NCBI RefSeq assembly: GCF_910594005.1
Contig: NC_057828.1
Location: 4,600,235 to 4,664,234, forward strand
DNA: 64,000 nucleotides
From: Cervus elaphus
Taxonomy: Eukaryota > Chordata > Mammalia > Artiodactyla > Cervidae
Direction of reading: 5' to 3'
The notes below the pieces were generated by a model. It was not told the DNA's origin. It worked only from the letters and a program-made list of their open reading frames with translations, and ran no database searches. Numbering within the stretch: position 1 is the first letter of the stretch; every line of letters begins with the position of its first letter. The translations under genes were made by a program, and so were the position numbers. This document shows positions 1-11,050 of this stretch, piece after piece.

Positions 1-117
1 GGAGAAGTAAATGGCAAACCACTCCAGTATCCTTGCCTGGGAAGTCACGTGGACAGAGGAGCCTGGCGGGCTGCAAACCATCGGTTGTAAAGTGTCAGGC
101 ACGACTGAGCAACAAAC
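1..117 (+). mobile_element. BovA SINE fragment (cut by window start)
   Basis: This is the ruminant BovA unit: the GGAGAAG..AATGGCAAACCACTCCAG start, the GGACAGAGGAGCC block and an end of the form ACGACTGAGCAAC. The left part, possibly with a tRNA-derived head, lies outside the window. It abuts a BovB directly. Confidence 0.85.
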
Positions 118-118
118 A

Positions 119-1370
119 CTGGTCACATGTTAGCAAAATTATACTCAAAATCCTTCAAGCTAGGCTTCAACAGTACATAAACCAAGAACTCCCAGATGTA
201 CAAGCTGCATTTAGAAAAGGCAAAGGAACCAGAGATCAAATTGCCAACATCCGGTGGATGATCAAAAAAACAAGAGATCTCCAGAAAAGTAACCGCTTCT
301 GCTTCATTGACTACACTAAAGCCTTTGACTTTATGGGTTACAACAAACTGTGGAAAATTCTTAAGGAGATGGGAATACCAGACCACCTGACCTGCCTCCT
401 GAGAAATATGTATGCAGGTCAAGAAGCAACAGTTAGAACCAGGCATGGAACAACGGACTGGTTCAAAATTGGGAAAGGAGTAGGTCAAGGCTGTATATTG
501 TCACCCTGTTTATTTAACTTCTGTGCAGAGTACATCATGTGAAATGCCAGGCTGGATGAAGCACAGGCTGGAATCAAGATTGCCAGGAGAAATATCAATA
601 ACCTCAGATATGCAGAGAACAGCACCCTTATGGCATAAAGTAAAGAGGAAGTAAAGAGCCTCTTGATGAAAGCAAAAGAGGAGAGTGAACCTAAAACTCA
701 ACTTTCAAAAAACTAAGGTCATGGCATCTGGTCCCATTACTTCATGGCAAATAGATGGGGAAACAGTGACCAGTGACAGACTTTATATTTTGGGGCTCCA
801 AAATCACTGCAGATGGCTACAGCCATGAAATTAAAAGATGCTTGCTCCTTGGAAGAAAAGCTATGACAAACCTAGGCAGCATATTAAAAAGCAGAGACAT
901 CACTTTGTTGACAAAGGTCTGTATAGTCAAAGCTATGGTTTTCCAGTAGACATGTAAGGATGAGAGTGTTTGAGCATAAAGAAGGCTGAGCACCATAGAA
1001 TTGATGCTTTTGAAGTGTGGTATTGGAGAAGACTGTTTAGAGTCCCTTGGACTGCTAGGAGATCAAACCAGTCCATCCTAAAGGAAATGAGTCCCAAATA
1101 TTCTTTGGAAGGACTTATACTGAAGCTGAATCTCCAATACTTGGGCCACCTGATGGAAAGAGTCAACTCATTGGCAAAGATCCTGATGTTGGGAAAGATT
1201 GAAGGCAGGAGCAGCAGGGGATGACACAGGATGAGATGGTTGGATGACATCACCGACTCAATGGACATGAGTTTGAGTAAGCTCTGGGAGATGGTGAAGG
1301 ACAGCGAAGTCTGGCATCCTGCAGTCCATGGGGTCACAAAGGGTCAGACACGACTGAGTGACTGAACAAT
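119..1370 (+). mobile_element. BovB (RTE) LINE, 3' portion, degraded
   Basis: A 5'-truncated BovB in sense orientation. The open stretch at 33-542 reads reverse-transcriptase sequence with the blocks FIDYTKAFDF, KILKEMGIPDHL and GCILSPCLF. A TGA at 540-542 closes it. The catalytic YADD box has decayed to YAEN (609-620), so the copy is dead. The 3' end carries the usual block ending GACTGAGTGACTGAAC. It joins single-copy DNA on the right. Confidence 0.93.
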
Positions 1371-1902
1371 AGCAATCTTTGTCTACGTGTCCCCCATCAG
1401 GCTGGGAGCTCTCTAAGAGCAAAAGTAGTGTTTGTTCTATCACATTGTCATCCTGGGAACTCTCTAGGGAAAGGGGCTGCATCTCTCCTAAAGAGTCAGG
1501 GCTCCCTCATGTCTCCCCCATTACACAGAAAATGTGCCTGTGCCTGAATATTTCTGCCCCTAATTACTCAGGATGTGAATATGACAGTCCCTGTGAAGCT
1601 CCTGGGCAGTGAGGCTATCTTGGAGAGTGATCCCAGGAGATTGTCTGGTCCTGGTGAGATAGCCATGGGATCCTAGACAGAGATTCCTACCAGGGGCAGA
1701 GCGCCCCTCAGAACAAGCTGGGAAACTTGTGAAAGGCAGCCTCTAAGGACTACTTCTACTCTCCGTAAGGGGCAAGCCAGATATTCTCCCTAGACCTCCT
1801 TTCCATGCACACCATTCTGAGGGTGTCAGCCCTAGATCCAATCTTACTCCTTTCTCTCTATCAGAAAACAAGAACTACAGTGTGGTGCAGGACAAAGATA
1901 AA

Positions 1903-2064
1903 TCAAGATGGCATTGAATCCTAGCTGTGACACTTGCTAGTTGTATGAGATTTTTTTCATTTAATATCTTGGAACCTTCATTTCCTCATAGGCAAAACGG
2001 TAATTAAAAACCCTATTTCTTTGGGCATATCATGTACTTAATAAATGTTTGTTGAATAAATGAT
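1903..2064 (+). mobile_element. MIR SINE, degraded
   Basis: It follows the MIR order: ATCCTAGCTGTGACACTTGCTAG, then CATTTCCTCATAGGCAAAAC, then a tail TAATAAATGTTTGTTGAATAAATGA (written here in broken form). It is heavily diverged, as expected for an ancient element. Confidence 0.7.
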
Positions 2065-2369
2065 TGCATGTTTATTTTCTGTCTTTTGGGAGGTTTAGAG
2101 AATTGTATAACCATCCCTGCCTCTGGTAAGTTGAATTCCTGTATCCATGAGCCCAACAGTTCATCGAGATGACATTTATTTCACTCCCAGCCTTTAATCC
2201 GTTCCAAGCACACAATTAAATAAGTTCCCAAAATGGAACCTTTGGTAATACATTCCCGTTCTTTGGTCATGAGAAAATCCCTTCTAACATTCCTTCAACC
2301 CCTCCCTACCCCACCTCTAATGGCACATCATAGGCATGTTTTGTCTTTGACACTTTTCTGTAGCTGGGT

Positions 2370-2458
2370 GGTAGAATGTCCAACTCATTGGCTTAAAAAT
2401 CAGGGCACCTGGTTTCTAGTCCTAGGTCTACTGATAACCCCTGTGTGACCTTGAGAAA
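2370..2458 (+). mobile_element. MIR core fragment
   Basis: Resembles the MIR 5' half: GGCTTAAAAATCAGGGCACC, TGGTTTCTAGTCC and CTGTGTGACCTTGAG. It is followed at once by a MIR in the opposite orientation. Confidence 0.6.
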
Positions 2459-2464
2459 TTGAAG

Positions 2465-2690
2465 TTAATATTTACTTAGTCTTTTCTGGGTACTGGCCAC
2501 TATTCTAAGTGGTCTACATAAATTACCTCACTCACTTCTTACAAGTGATATAATCCCTTTACAAAGGAGAAGTCTAAGGCTCAGAGAAGTTAAGAAACTT
2601 GCACTAAATCACACAGCTATTAAGTGGTGAGTTCATGTCTCCCTGACTCCACAGCCTCTTTCTATTGTGCTATGCCAACCTTTCTAAGGA
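2465..2690 (-). mobile_element. MIR SINE, antisense
   Basis: Reads the complement of MIR: a TACTGGCCACTATTCTAAG block, CTAAGGCTCAGAGAAGTTAAG, AATCACACAGCTATTAAGTGG, and an end TTGTGCTATGCC. Together with the piece before it, it forms a head-to-head MIR pair. Confidence 0.75.
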
Positions 2691-3799
2691 CCTTAGGTTC
2701 CTGAGCTATAAAATAAAAGAATTGGATTCTGTGTTCTGGAAGGTCTCATTCAGTTTGACCTTTTGTCACCACCTGTTCAAGGCCTCTGGAAGGATCTTAG
2801 GAAACTTGTGGACAGCTTCCTGGCTTTCCCTTTCCTGACCTTTTCTTTTGTTTCTCTGTCTCCAGGCCCTCCTCACAATCCTCTCCAGTGAGTCGATGTG
2901 AGACAGAAACCAAATGTTCCCCTGAATCAGGGCAGTTCCATCTGCTGTGTTCCCTGCGGAGTGAGCTGTGGGAACACTGCATTCCACCCTCCACATCCTG
3001 TTGCCTGGAGTATTTTCCCTGAGCCATATTGCCCCTCTGCATTCCCTTCTTTGTGTGAGCTTGGACCAGCCCAAAGGAGGACCCATTTGCTTTTCTGCCT
3101 CTGAAAGCAGGTAGTCTCCTGGTGGTAAATATGTAACTGAGTGAACTTGCTTCCTGGGTCCAGAGACTTCTCCTCAGCAGGCTGTTTCCATCCCCAAAGT
3201 TCTAGTCCTCACACTCCCAGACCACCCATGGAGTTCACACACCCACACATTCACCAACTCATTTGTTCCATATCCTTACCTCATTTTGGCTCCTTAACAG
3301 TGGAGACATAGCCCTGACTTCAAATTTCTAGCCATAGTTCACCTCAACCGATAGTTTGCTTTTCTGCATTTATGTCTGGGGAAGTTGAGGCCTTGGGAGG
3401 TGGGTCAGGGGGCCAGACCAGGATAGGATCTCAGGCACCTGCCCCTCACTTAACCCATTCCTCCCTCCCTGGTCTCCTCATAAGGCTGCTTTCACAACCC
3501 TGTGTCTGGCTTCCCAAGTCTCCAGTTGCCTGTTTTTCATCTTTCTTGACTGAATCCAGATTTTTGAAAGTAAGTTTCCTTTGTTTGCTAATGAGGCTCT
3601 CATGCTCCAGGAGTAAGGGGCAATGTTTTCTTGGATTCCTGAACCCATACCCAGCTGCATTCTCTACCTAATATCAGCTAGTGGGTGTTAGATAGGGAAG
3701 TACTCTAGGCCCAAAGTAGGATTGACTCAGGGCAGGGCAATTATCACCATGTCATCATCAACAGCTACGTCAGCATTTAGGACTTTCCTGTTTTCCAGA

Positions 3800-3995
3800 C
3801 AGTATTTTGTCTCTATAACATCTCATTAACTATTTTGTCTGTACAATGAGGTCTTAGGATGGTTACCTACCCTCAGTGATTGGAGGTATGTATCATTATT
3901 ACAATTTTCAGACTGGGAGTTCTGGTTAAGGAGTTTTCTAATGGTACTAATTGAAGACAGATGCAAGATTAGAACCCAGCCTGACCAACCTCATT
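3800..3995 (-). mobile_element. Possible MIR, very degraded
   Basis: Weak resemblance to antisense MIR (CATTATTACAATTTTCAGA, then AGATTAGAACCCAGCCTGA). It contains a 30-bp string that recurs at 5495-5524. Confidence 0.35.
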
Positions 3996-4430
3996 GTCAG
4001 TGGACAATCATCTTCATTAAAGTCTGCTATCTCAGGCTCAGGCCTTGGATGACTTTGATAACCAGCTCCTCTTCAGATTAGGTATATTGTATATACCCAG
4101 CTAGTGCACATAATGGCTGTTCACTAAATGCTTACTAATTAGCTGAGCTAAACAATGGAGCCCATGTCATCAATGCAAGTCCCTTCTGTGGCACAGAGTG
4201 TGAGAGTTCAGAGTCATTTCTTCCCTAGGTTGACCTGAACATCATAGTCTATGTGCTTTGTGACCTGGGGTCAATTCTAGACCTTTGGATGATAATGATG
4301 CCCACTGGGAAAAAATGAAGTTGTGGTTCAGAGGGACATAGAATTGTAGACTAATAGAGATAGGAAGTTGAACATTTGACCTTCAAAAGGATTGTTGCAG
4401 CCTGAAAAGTAGATAAACTGCATCAAGTTA

Positions 4431-4626
4431 CTGAAAGTGAAAGTTGCTCAGTTGTGTCTGCCTCTTCGCGATCCCATGGACTATACAGTTCATGGAATTC
4501 TCCAGGCCAGAATACTGGAGTGGGTAGGCTTTCCCTTCTCCAGGGGGTCTTCCCAACCCAGGGATTGAACCTAGGTCTCCCACATTGCAGGGGGATTCTT
4601 TACCAGCTGAGCCACAGGGGAAGTCC
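4431..4626 (-). mobile_element. Bov-tA SINE
   Basis: A full-length ruminant SINE in antisense. The plus strand starts CTGAAAGTGAAAGTTGCTC and ends in the complement of the tRNA-Glu-derived head (TACCAGCTGAGCCACAGGGG then AAGTCC). No clear TSD. Confidence 0.93.
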
Positions 4627-6408
4627 TCTAGTTCCCACAAGGGAATTCCTCAAGAAGGCATCAGTTGCCTAGGGCTTTACTTATTCTGAGATAGACAACC
4701 TTGCTCCGGGAGTCATGAATTTGAAAGCATTCTATCCACCTGTTGGCAGGAATGGCTGGCACCAGTGCATAGCCCTGGGAGTGGGTGTTGGCCTGATCAG
4801 TGCTGCTTATAGCACCTCACTCCCTGCCACATGACACAGACAGAACCTCCTGACTTTTCTTCCTTTTGCTTTGCTTTGCTGACTGTTCTTGCCAAGGTTT
4901 GGCTCTTGGCCTTGGAGTTGATAGCCAAGAGCTTGACTTTTATACCCAACTGTCCTCTTCTCCACGTTTGCTAACTACAGTGAAATCATAGATGCATAGA
5001 TGATCAGAGCTGGGAAGAATCATAGACCAACTGTTTTGTTTTAAAGAGAGGAGACTGAGAACTAGAGAAGAGGAATTGGCTTGCCTTCTTTCCTAAGAGG
5101 TGCATAGAATAAGCCCTTTGGCAGAGTAGAATAAGCCAGATTGGACTTCAGTGCCTGCCTGCCTTGTCCTCTAGAGCCAGATTTATTTAATAAGCATTTA
5201 ATAAATAACTTAATCTCTTCTACATATAATCACACTGCCTTTATCTGGAAGATAACCTGGATATTCACACACACATGTGCTGTTCAGAGCTGCCCTTCAG
5301 CACTTCTCCTGAATGTGCCAGTCCCCTGTCCCCTTCCCCACCCCTGTCAAAGTTCCTGGTCCATATTTCAAGCCCTGTGATCATGTCTCTTTAAGTCACT
5401 TAGGGCTGATGTGATAGGGAAATTTATCTAGACACTTGCCACTCTTCCCACTCCCACACAGGCCAGGGTGCCATGCAGAGAACTTCACATAGCTATGAGG
5501 TCTTAGGATGGTTACCTGCCCTCATCAAGACTCAGCTTTCTCATTTTACAAATATAAAATTAGCTTAGTGCCTGACACCTAGTTAGCTAATACCATGTTA
5601 ATTATTATTATTAGTGAAACTGTTATTATTCCTAAGAGCAGAGATTCTCTGGAGGGTTTCTCACCTAGTCTGGAGGATGGAGATCAGCTCCATAACCTTT
5701 CTATGGCGGAACCGTCCCTCCCCCCAGATACACAAAACCCACATTCTAGGAGTCTGTGGAGGTCTCAGTCCTTACCCTGGCCTTATTCATTTTCAGCCAA
5801 GCCACCTGGCATTTCACAGATCTCAGCTCTGCCTGTTATAAGTTATAAATAACCCCCAGCCATCTGTTCTCCGAAACTCCCATACTGAGTAAAAAACAAA
5901 ACTTCCCTATGCTTCCCCATGTTATTCTGCTTCTGGCAGGATTTTAATTTTCTGTTTTAGAATTTAAATCTTTTCCCTTTTGTGCCTTCTTCCCCAACCC
6001 CAAGCCTTGTGTAGAATCTCTGTCATTGCACATGTTGAGGAAATCTCTGGGGGAAGGAAGAGAAGCACTTCTCTTAAGAAGGAAGTGCTCTTTTAAGGAA
6101 ATTGCATAGAAATAGTGTGCTCCCTCCTCAACCTTGGGCGAGCAGCTGCAAGGCAGATGGAATGTGCACAGAAAACGTGAGGGGACTGTGAGGTAGGTAC
6201 CAACCATGGCAAAGGGGTTCTGAAGCAGTGGCTAAGTCCCCAGAGCTAAGCGAGCCCTCACCTTGATGAAGGGAATAAAGTGAAAGTCCTTGGGCTCTTT
6301 CTTCATACTCATTCTCAACCCCTAAAAACATATATTCTGCATAAGACTTCTGTGCCTCAGTCCCTCTCAACCTGTCAAAGTGATAATTAGCTAATCTGGG
6401 TGACTATA
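4627..6408. other. Mostly single-copy DNA, no gene recognised
   Basis: No coding region is recognised. A diverged piece near 5000-5100 (AGAGCTGGGAAGAATCATAGA..GAGACTGAGAACTAGAG) looks like a common ancient mammalian repeat I cannot assign. A MIR-like piece lies near 5525-5620. Confidence 0.55.
5525..5620 (+). mobile_element. MIR-like fragment
   Basis: Contains CTCATTTTACAAATATAAAA and TAGTGCCTGACACCTAGTTAG in MIR order. Weak. Confidence 0.4.
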
Positions 6409-6775
6409 TGTTATAGACTGAATGTTTGTCTCGCATCCCCCAAATTCATATGTGAATATGATAATATGATGATATTTGGAGAGGAAATAAATGTTAGATG
6501 AGGCCATGAGGGTGGGGCCCTCATGACTGGATTAGTGTCCCTCTACAAAGAGGCACCAGAGGGCTTACTCCTTATCCATGTGCATCAAAGAAAGGCCATA
6601 CAAACGGGGCAAGAAGGCAGCTGTCTGCAAGCCAGGAAGAGAGTCTTCACCAGAATCTGACCATGCTGGCACCTAATCTTGGACTTCCAGCTTCCAGAAC
6701 TGTGAGAAAATAAATTTCTGCTATTTGAGCCACCCAGTCCATGGTATTTTCTTATGGCAGCCTAAGTCATTGTTA
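6409..6775 (+). mobile_element. MLT1-like (ERVL-MaLR) solo LTR
   Basis: About 367 bp with the order of an MLT1/MaLR LTR: a TGTTATAGACTGAATGTTTG start, GATGAGGCCATGAGGGTGG, CAGCTGTCTGCAAGCCAGGA, GACCATGCTGGCACC, then AACTGTGAGAAAATAAATTT with the polyadenylation signal, then GCCACCCAGTC. No internal retroviral sequence flanks it, so it is a solo LTR. A clean TSD is not visible. Confidence 0.85.
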
Positions 6776-6944
6776 TACTGTATATAAACAGAATGGTTAG
6801 GACATTCCCTATTCTCAAGAGGAGCATTTAAACAGGATAATTCCTGGAGACAATGTCAATGACTGTGGTCTCCTCCCTAGTGAAGCCTAGTACGGAGGCA
6901 GTCATGTTTTCTCCATCATAAGCAACATGACCAGAAATCTGTAT
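6776..6944. other. Unassigned AT-rich stretch
   Basis: I see no gene and no repeat I can name. It lies between the solo LTR and an old antisense L1. Confidence 0.4.
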
Positions 6945-8100
6945 TTAAGATTTATATTTCACATATATTTACATGTAAATGTATTTTACATATATTTATG
7001 TAAAAGATAGAAAATTTTAATTGTACCAAATTTTATTAATTATAAAGTAATATTTATTTATAAGTCATGCAGTATAAAAATAACAATTTAACAAACACTT
7101 GTATTCCCACCAACCAATTTAACAAAGAGAATATGGTAGCATTACCTTTGTATGCCTTCCTGATCTCATCCATTCCTTCCTCAACCTAAGGTAATCCTCA
7201 TCATTAATTTTGTGCTTACAATTCCTTTGCTTTTCTTTACAGTTCTATCACATTTTAAATCTCTACATGGCATCATGTTTATGTGTTTTTGAATATTTTA
7301 TCAATGGAGTCAAAGTAAATATCTTCTTTTGTGACTAACTTCTTTCATCTATGTTATGTGTATTGCAAATCATTTTCTTTTCTTTGTAGTACAGAATTCC
7401 ATTGTGTGAGTATATCACAACTTACTTCTCAATTCTATTGCTGATGAAAAGTATTTTTTTTCCCAGTTTGAGAGTACTGAATACCATGCTACAATGAATA
7501 TTCTTCATCTCTCTTGATGCATGTGCTGAAGAGCTGCTCTAGGCTATATATATATATAGAACTGGAATTGGTGAGTTACAGAGTATGTGCATCTTAAACC
7601 TTGCTAGATAATGTGAAAACTGTTTTCTAAGGTAATTATACCAATTTATACTTCCATTGATGATGATTTGTCAGTTTTTTGTTTATCTGGAGGGAACAAA
7701 CTGATATCTTTTGTGTTTAAAATTTACATATCCCTAATGGCTATTTTTAAAGATATTTTTGGCCATTCAGATTTATTTGTGAAGTTCCTCTTCAAGTATT
7801 TTTCCCGTGTTTCTATTGGATTGTTTGTCATTTTCTTATCGATTGTAGAGGTCCCTCATATACTGTCAATAGGAGTCCTTTGTCAGATATAAGTATTACA
7901 AACCTCTTCCCATTCCAGTTTGCCTTTTCACTCTTAAGATGTCTTCCCACCTCTTTTACTTTACAGCTAATGCTTTTAGTTCCTATTAAAGAAATATTGC
8001 CCACTTCAAGGTCACTAAGGTACTCTTGTATATTTTCTTCCAGAAATTTTCTTGTTTTAACTTTTCATTAGTTCTCTTTGTCTGGAACTGAGTTTTGTAT
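6945..8100 (-). mobile_element. Old L1 (L1M type), ORF2 end and 3'UTR, antisense
   Basis: The complement reads an ancient L1 3' end: CAAAGGACTCCTATTGACAG, an ORF2 tail, and the CACACAATGGAATTCTGTA block (plus strand: ACAGAATTCCATTGTGTGAG). It is full of stops. It is probably part of the same antisense element as the pieces to about 10985. Confidence 0.75.
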
Positions 8101-8704
8101 GTAATGGGAAGCTGTTGGTTACCTCAATGGTGAAAGCTGTTCAGGTCTTCTGTGGAACAGACCTCAGAAGACCTGTGGATGTCTGTGCCAAGAAACACTA
8201 CAGGGTCCTCTGCTGTGAAAGTTGTGGGGAGCCAATAGTTGTCGTGGGAGCTATTGAGGTCCTTAGTGACAAAGTCTTCCAGAGATCTCCATGGAGAGGG
8301 TCATTGGGAACTGTGATGATATTGATACAGATGGCTCCTTCCCTCCTTCTTCATCCCCATCCATCTCTAGACATCTCAGCTAAGCCAATCTCCCTAATAA
8401 TCTTCCTGTGGTTGTTCTTTGTTTTCTGTTCCACTGTGTTGCTGAGGTTCTAAACTCTTGGGCATACCAGAGCTATTTTTTGTTTGTAGATAGCCATCTG
8501 TTGTTTGTTGGCAGAAAAGTGCTCCTACCTCTTAATCTACCATCTTGCTAATGTCACTCCAAGGCTATTTTTGCTGTTTATAAAATGCTACATGTGGTTG
8601 TTTTCCACACTTTAAAAACATTATTCCATTGTCTTCTGGCTCTCATTGTTTCTGCTGAAAAGTTCACTAACTGCAACAAAGTTTGTTTTTACCATGCCTC
8701 CTTT
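8101..8704 (-). mobile_element. Old L1, probable 5'UTR/ORF1 portion, antisense
   Basis: The plus strand ends one block with CATCTTGCTAATGTCACTCC, the complement of a typical L1 start containing CAAGATGG. After this comes ATTCCATTGTCTTCTGGCTC, a common antisense L1 string. The L1 is cut at 8704 by an LTR and resumes at about 9940. Subfamily not assigned. Confidence 0.5.
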
Positions 8705-9175
8705 TGTAACAGGAGGGAAAGGGGCAGGGCACAACTTTTCAAAGAATGACATAGCCCTCTGACACAACATAAACCAATTAGAATCACATGAGACCGAGGC
8801 GGCAGACAAGACTAGACCTTGATCTTCAATCAGCAAGTGAAATGACACACTCAGAGGTGCCACGACAGTTTCAAGGCACTGTCAAAAGACCAAGGAGTGG
8901 GTGGTGGCCCAAATCCTGGAAATCTCCACCCCTTCCCAAAAATAATTGGAATAATCCTCCCGCTCATTAGTATATGAAATTACCCAGTCTGTAACAGCTA
9001 ACTGTGCCACATGTTGCGGCACACTGACATCTGTGAAGGCCCACACTCTGTCTGTGAGGTGTGCTTCTCTCTGAATCTGAATAAATCCACTTCTTACCCA
9101 TCGCCTTGTCTCTCACTGAATTCTTCCTGTGCTGAGGCATCAAGAACATGAGCTTCACTAGGTGCTTAAACCAGG

Positions 9176-9938
9176 TACCATGGGTTTTGGCTCGGTTTGA
9201 GCCCCAGCCAGGTGGGTTCGAGTCCCAAACAAGATTTTGGCTGGGTTTGAGTCCCAGCCACATGGGTTCAAGTACTGAAGAAGGAATTCATAGGGCCTGG
9301 ACTCCATCTCAGGCCTGTCTGTGCTGATCGTGCTCGGCCACCTCTCCAGTGGACTCTGAACTCTCTGCTTAGTGCCTGTGGGAACGACAATGGAAGGATA
9401 AGACCCCCTCTGGACAGGGGAACCTTGAAGATCTATCCAGGTTACTCATCACCTAAGAGAAAACAGACACTAATCACCCCTGCCTCCAGACACTGTCTAT
9501 CAGAATGTAAGCACAGGTTTATCGGTTATTACCTATTTGGAATGTAACTGCAGGCTTATTGATTGACTGTTTGAACACATAACACGTGAATGATGGGGTT
9601 ATTGTAGTTGTATTTACCCTTCCTTTGTTTATGTAAGTCTCAAGGGAATTGGGGTAGTGGGTTTGGACACGTATACATCATACACATGGGGTATAAAAGA
9701 TTTTCACAAATGCTGGTCGGGGTCCTTGGCTAAGAGGAGACTCTGCCTTGGGCCCGCCGGTGTAATAAACTGCACTCCACTATCTGCATTGTCCTTCTGA
9801 GTGAGTTTGTTTCCCGGAAAGCGTGGCTATAACAGTACCAAGCAGGGTTTTGGCTGAATTCGAGTCCCAGCCATATGGGTTTGGGTCCCAAACTGGGTTT
9901 TGGCTGGGTTCGAGTCCTAGCACATGCATTCAAGTATC
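9176..9938 (+). repeat. About 50-bp tandem units inside outer LTR, split by inner LTR
   Basis: Units alternate TTTTGGCTGGGTTYGAGTCC-CAGCC with CATGGGTTCGAGTCCCAAAC. Copies lie at 9176-9275 and 9835-9938. Two copies contain an exact match to the tRNA B-box consensus, GGTTCGAGTCC (9215-9225 and 9907-9917). Confidence 0.7.
9272..9838 (+). mobile_element. Solo ERV LTR (inner), 559 bp, with 4-bp TSD GTAC
   Basis: The LTR is 9276-9834, beginning TGAAGAAGGAATTC and ending GGCTATAACA, with GTAC at 9272-9275 and again at 9835-9838. A TATA-type box (GGGGTATAAAAG) lies near 9686-9697 and AATAAA near 9764, both plus-strand. A 4-bp TSD is typical of class I (gamma-like) ERVs. No internal region remains, so it is a solo LTR from recombination between two LTRs. 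Confidence 0.88.
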
Positions 9939-9939
9939 A

Positions 9940-10228
9940 GTCTAAGATAAATGATTTCACTTTTAAGGCATTCTCTTTGTCTTTGTTTTCTCTAGATTAC
10001 TGTGATATATTTAGATTTGGGGGAAGAGGGTAGTTTTATGGATATTCTTCAGTCTGTGGCTTCATTTTGAAATATTCTATGATTTAGAATACTTCTATGT
10101 GAAATATTTCTTCAAATACTGAATCTGTCTTATTTTTCTCCCTCTCTGGCACTACAATTATGTGTACATTGGGATTTTGACCATGTACTATATGCCTCAC
10201 ATGTTTTCCACCCTTTTAGGGGGCATGT
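9940..10228 (-). mobile_element. Old L1 continuation, antisense
   Basis: Resumes the L1 interrupted at 8704 (GGCATTCTCTTTGTCTTTG, and CACTACAATTATGTGTACAT after a CTCTCTGG block). Both strings are typical of antisense L1 5'UTR/ORF1. Confidence 0.6.
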
Positions 10229-10230
10229 GG

Positions 10231-10509
10231 GGGGCTTCTAAGGTGGCGCTAGTGGTAAAGAATCTGCCTGCCAATGCAGGACATGCTTGTTCAATCCCTG
10301 TGTTGGGAAGATCCCCTGGAGTAGGAAATGGCAAACCGCTCCAGTATTCTTGCCTGCAAAATTCCATACTCTGCACTGAGTTCACAGTCATTGGAGAAGG
10401 AAATGGCAACCCACTCCAGTATTCTTGCTTGGAAAACCCCACGGACAGAGGAGCCTGGTGGGCTACATTCCACGGGGTTGCAGAGTCAGACAGGACTGAG
10501 CACACAGGA
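10231..10509 (+). mobile_element. Bov-tA with a second BovA unit (dimeric SINE)
   Basis: A tRNA-Glu-derived head (GGGGCTTCTAAGGTGGCGC..GTAAAGAATCTGCCTGCC) is followed by one BovA unit and then a second (GGAGAAGGAAATGGCAACCC), ending near CAGGACTGAGCAC. It is inserted in the antisense L1. Confidence 0.9.
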
Positions 10510-10510
10510 C

Positions 10511-10985
10511 AGGAGGCGTGCGTATTTTAATCTGAATATTTTCTATTGTTTCCTTTTTCCAATTTACCAGTACTCTCTTTTGTTTTGTCTAATTTACTGT
10601 TAAACTCATCAAATGAATTCTTAATTTATGCTATTGTATTTTTCAGTCCTGGGATTTCCATTCAATTCCAATTATTTTAAAATACATAATCATTGTTATT
10701 TTAAAGTGTGTATCTGGTAAATAAAAAAAATCTGAATCACCTATGGTTCTGGGGTTTATTTTTGGGAGGAGAGGCCTTTTTTCTTGACTTTTAATCTTTC
10801 TTTTGTTGTTAATTTTCAATTACTTGCTGGATATTTTTTTTAGGAGCTCTTGATGGTAACTTCCTCCAAATAAGACTTTAATTGTCTTTTGGTAGGCAGA
10901 TAGGTTATGAGCAGATTAACTTGGTCCAATTGAGACTTACCTGTTTCTATGTTATCCTTATTTCTAGAATATCTGGTGGCTAAAC
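10511..10985 (-). mobile_element. Old L1 continuation, antisense
   Basis: Contains TTACTGTTAAACTCATCAAA followed by TGAATTCTTAATTTATGC, then CAGTCCTGGGATTTCCATTC, matching the antisense 5'UTR/ORF1 of old L1 families. Closes the block begun at 6945. Confidence 0.6.
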
Positions 10986-11050
10986 TGGAGCCCTGAACTC
11001 TAATTTTGTCTCCCCTAATCCAGAAACATTGCCAAAATATCTACTTGTCT

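Larger units (their letters stand above)
1371..4430. other. Mostly single-copy DNA, no gene recognised
   Basis: I see no recognisable exon, promoter or young repeat here. Open stretches are short (up to about 106 codons) and match no protein I know. Old MIR pieces are listed separately. This is the longest block near the left end without young retroelements. Confidence 0.6.
8705..9939 (+). mobile_element. Ruminant ERV LTR (outer), interrupted by a second LTR
   Basis: Starts TGTAACAGGAGGGAAAGGGG. AATAAA near 9082 (CTGAATAAATCC) marks plus orientation. A U5-like part ends CTGAGGCATCAAGAACATGAG, followed by about four units of a roughly 50-bp tandem repeat (GGTTTTGGCTNGGTTYGAGYCCCAGCC pattern). 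The repeat is split by another LTR at 9276-9834. No internal genes are present. The exact right edge and TSD were not resolved. It interrupts the antisense L1. Confidence 0.6.

Noticed and set aside
2766..3086. 106-codon minus frame and a plus-strand acceptor-like TTTCTCTGTCTCCAG near 2865
   Set aside because: No recognisable protein, no matching donor or second exon. A pyrimidine-AG string alone is not enough.
8115..8453. 112-codon plus-strand frame with cysteines
   Set aside because: It lies in probable antisense L1 5' sequence. The cysteine spacing matches no zinc-finger family I know.
8705..9939. Retroviral coding region between LTRs
   Set aside because: The sequence between recognised LTR parts is a 50-bp tandem repeat and another solo LTR. 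No gag, pol or env similarity.
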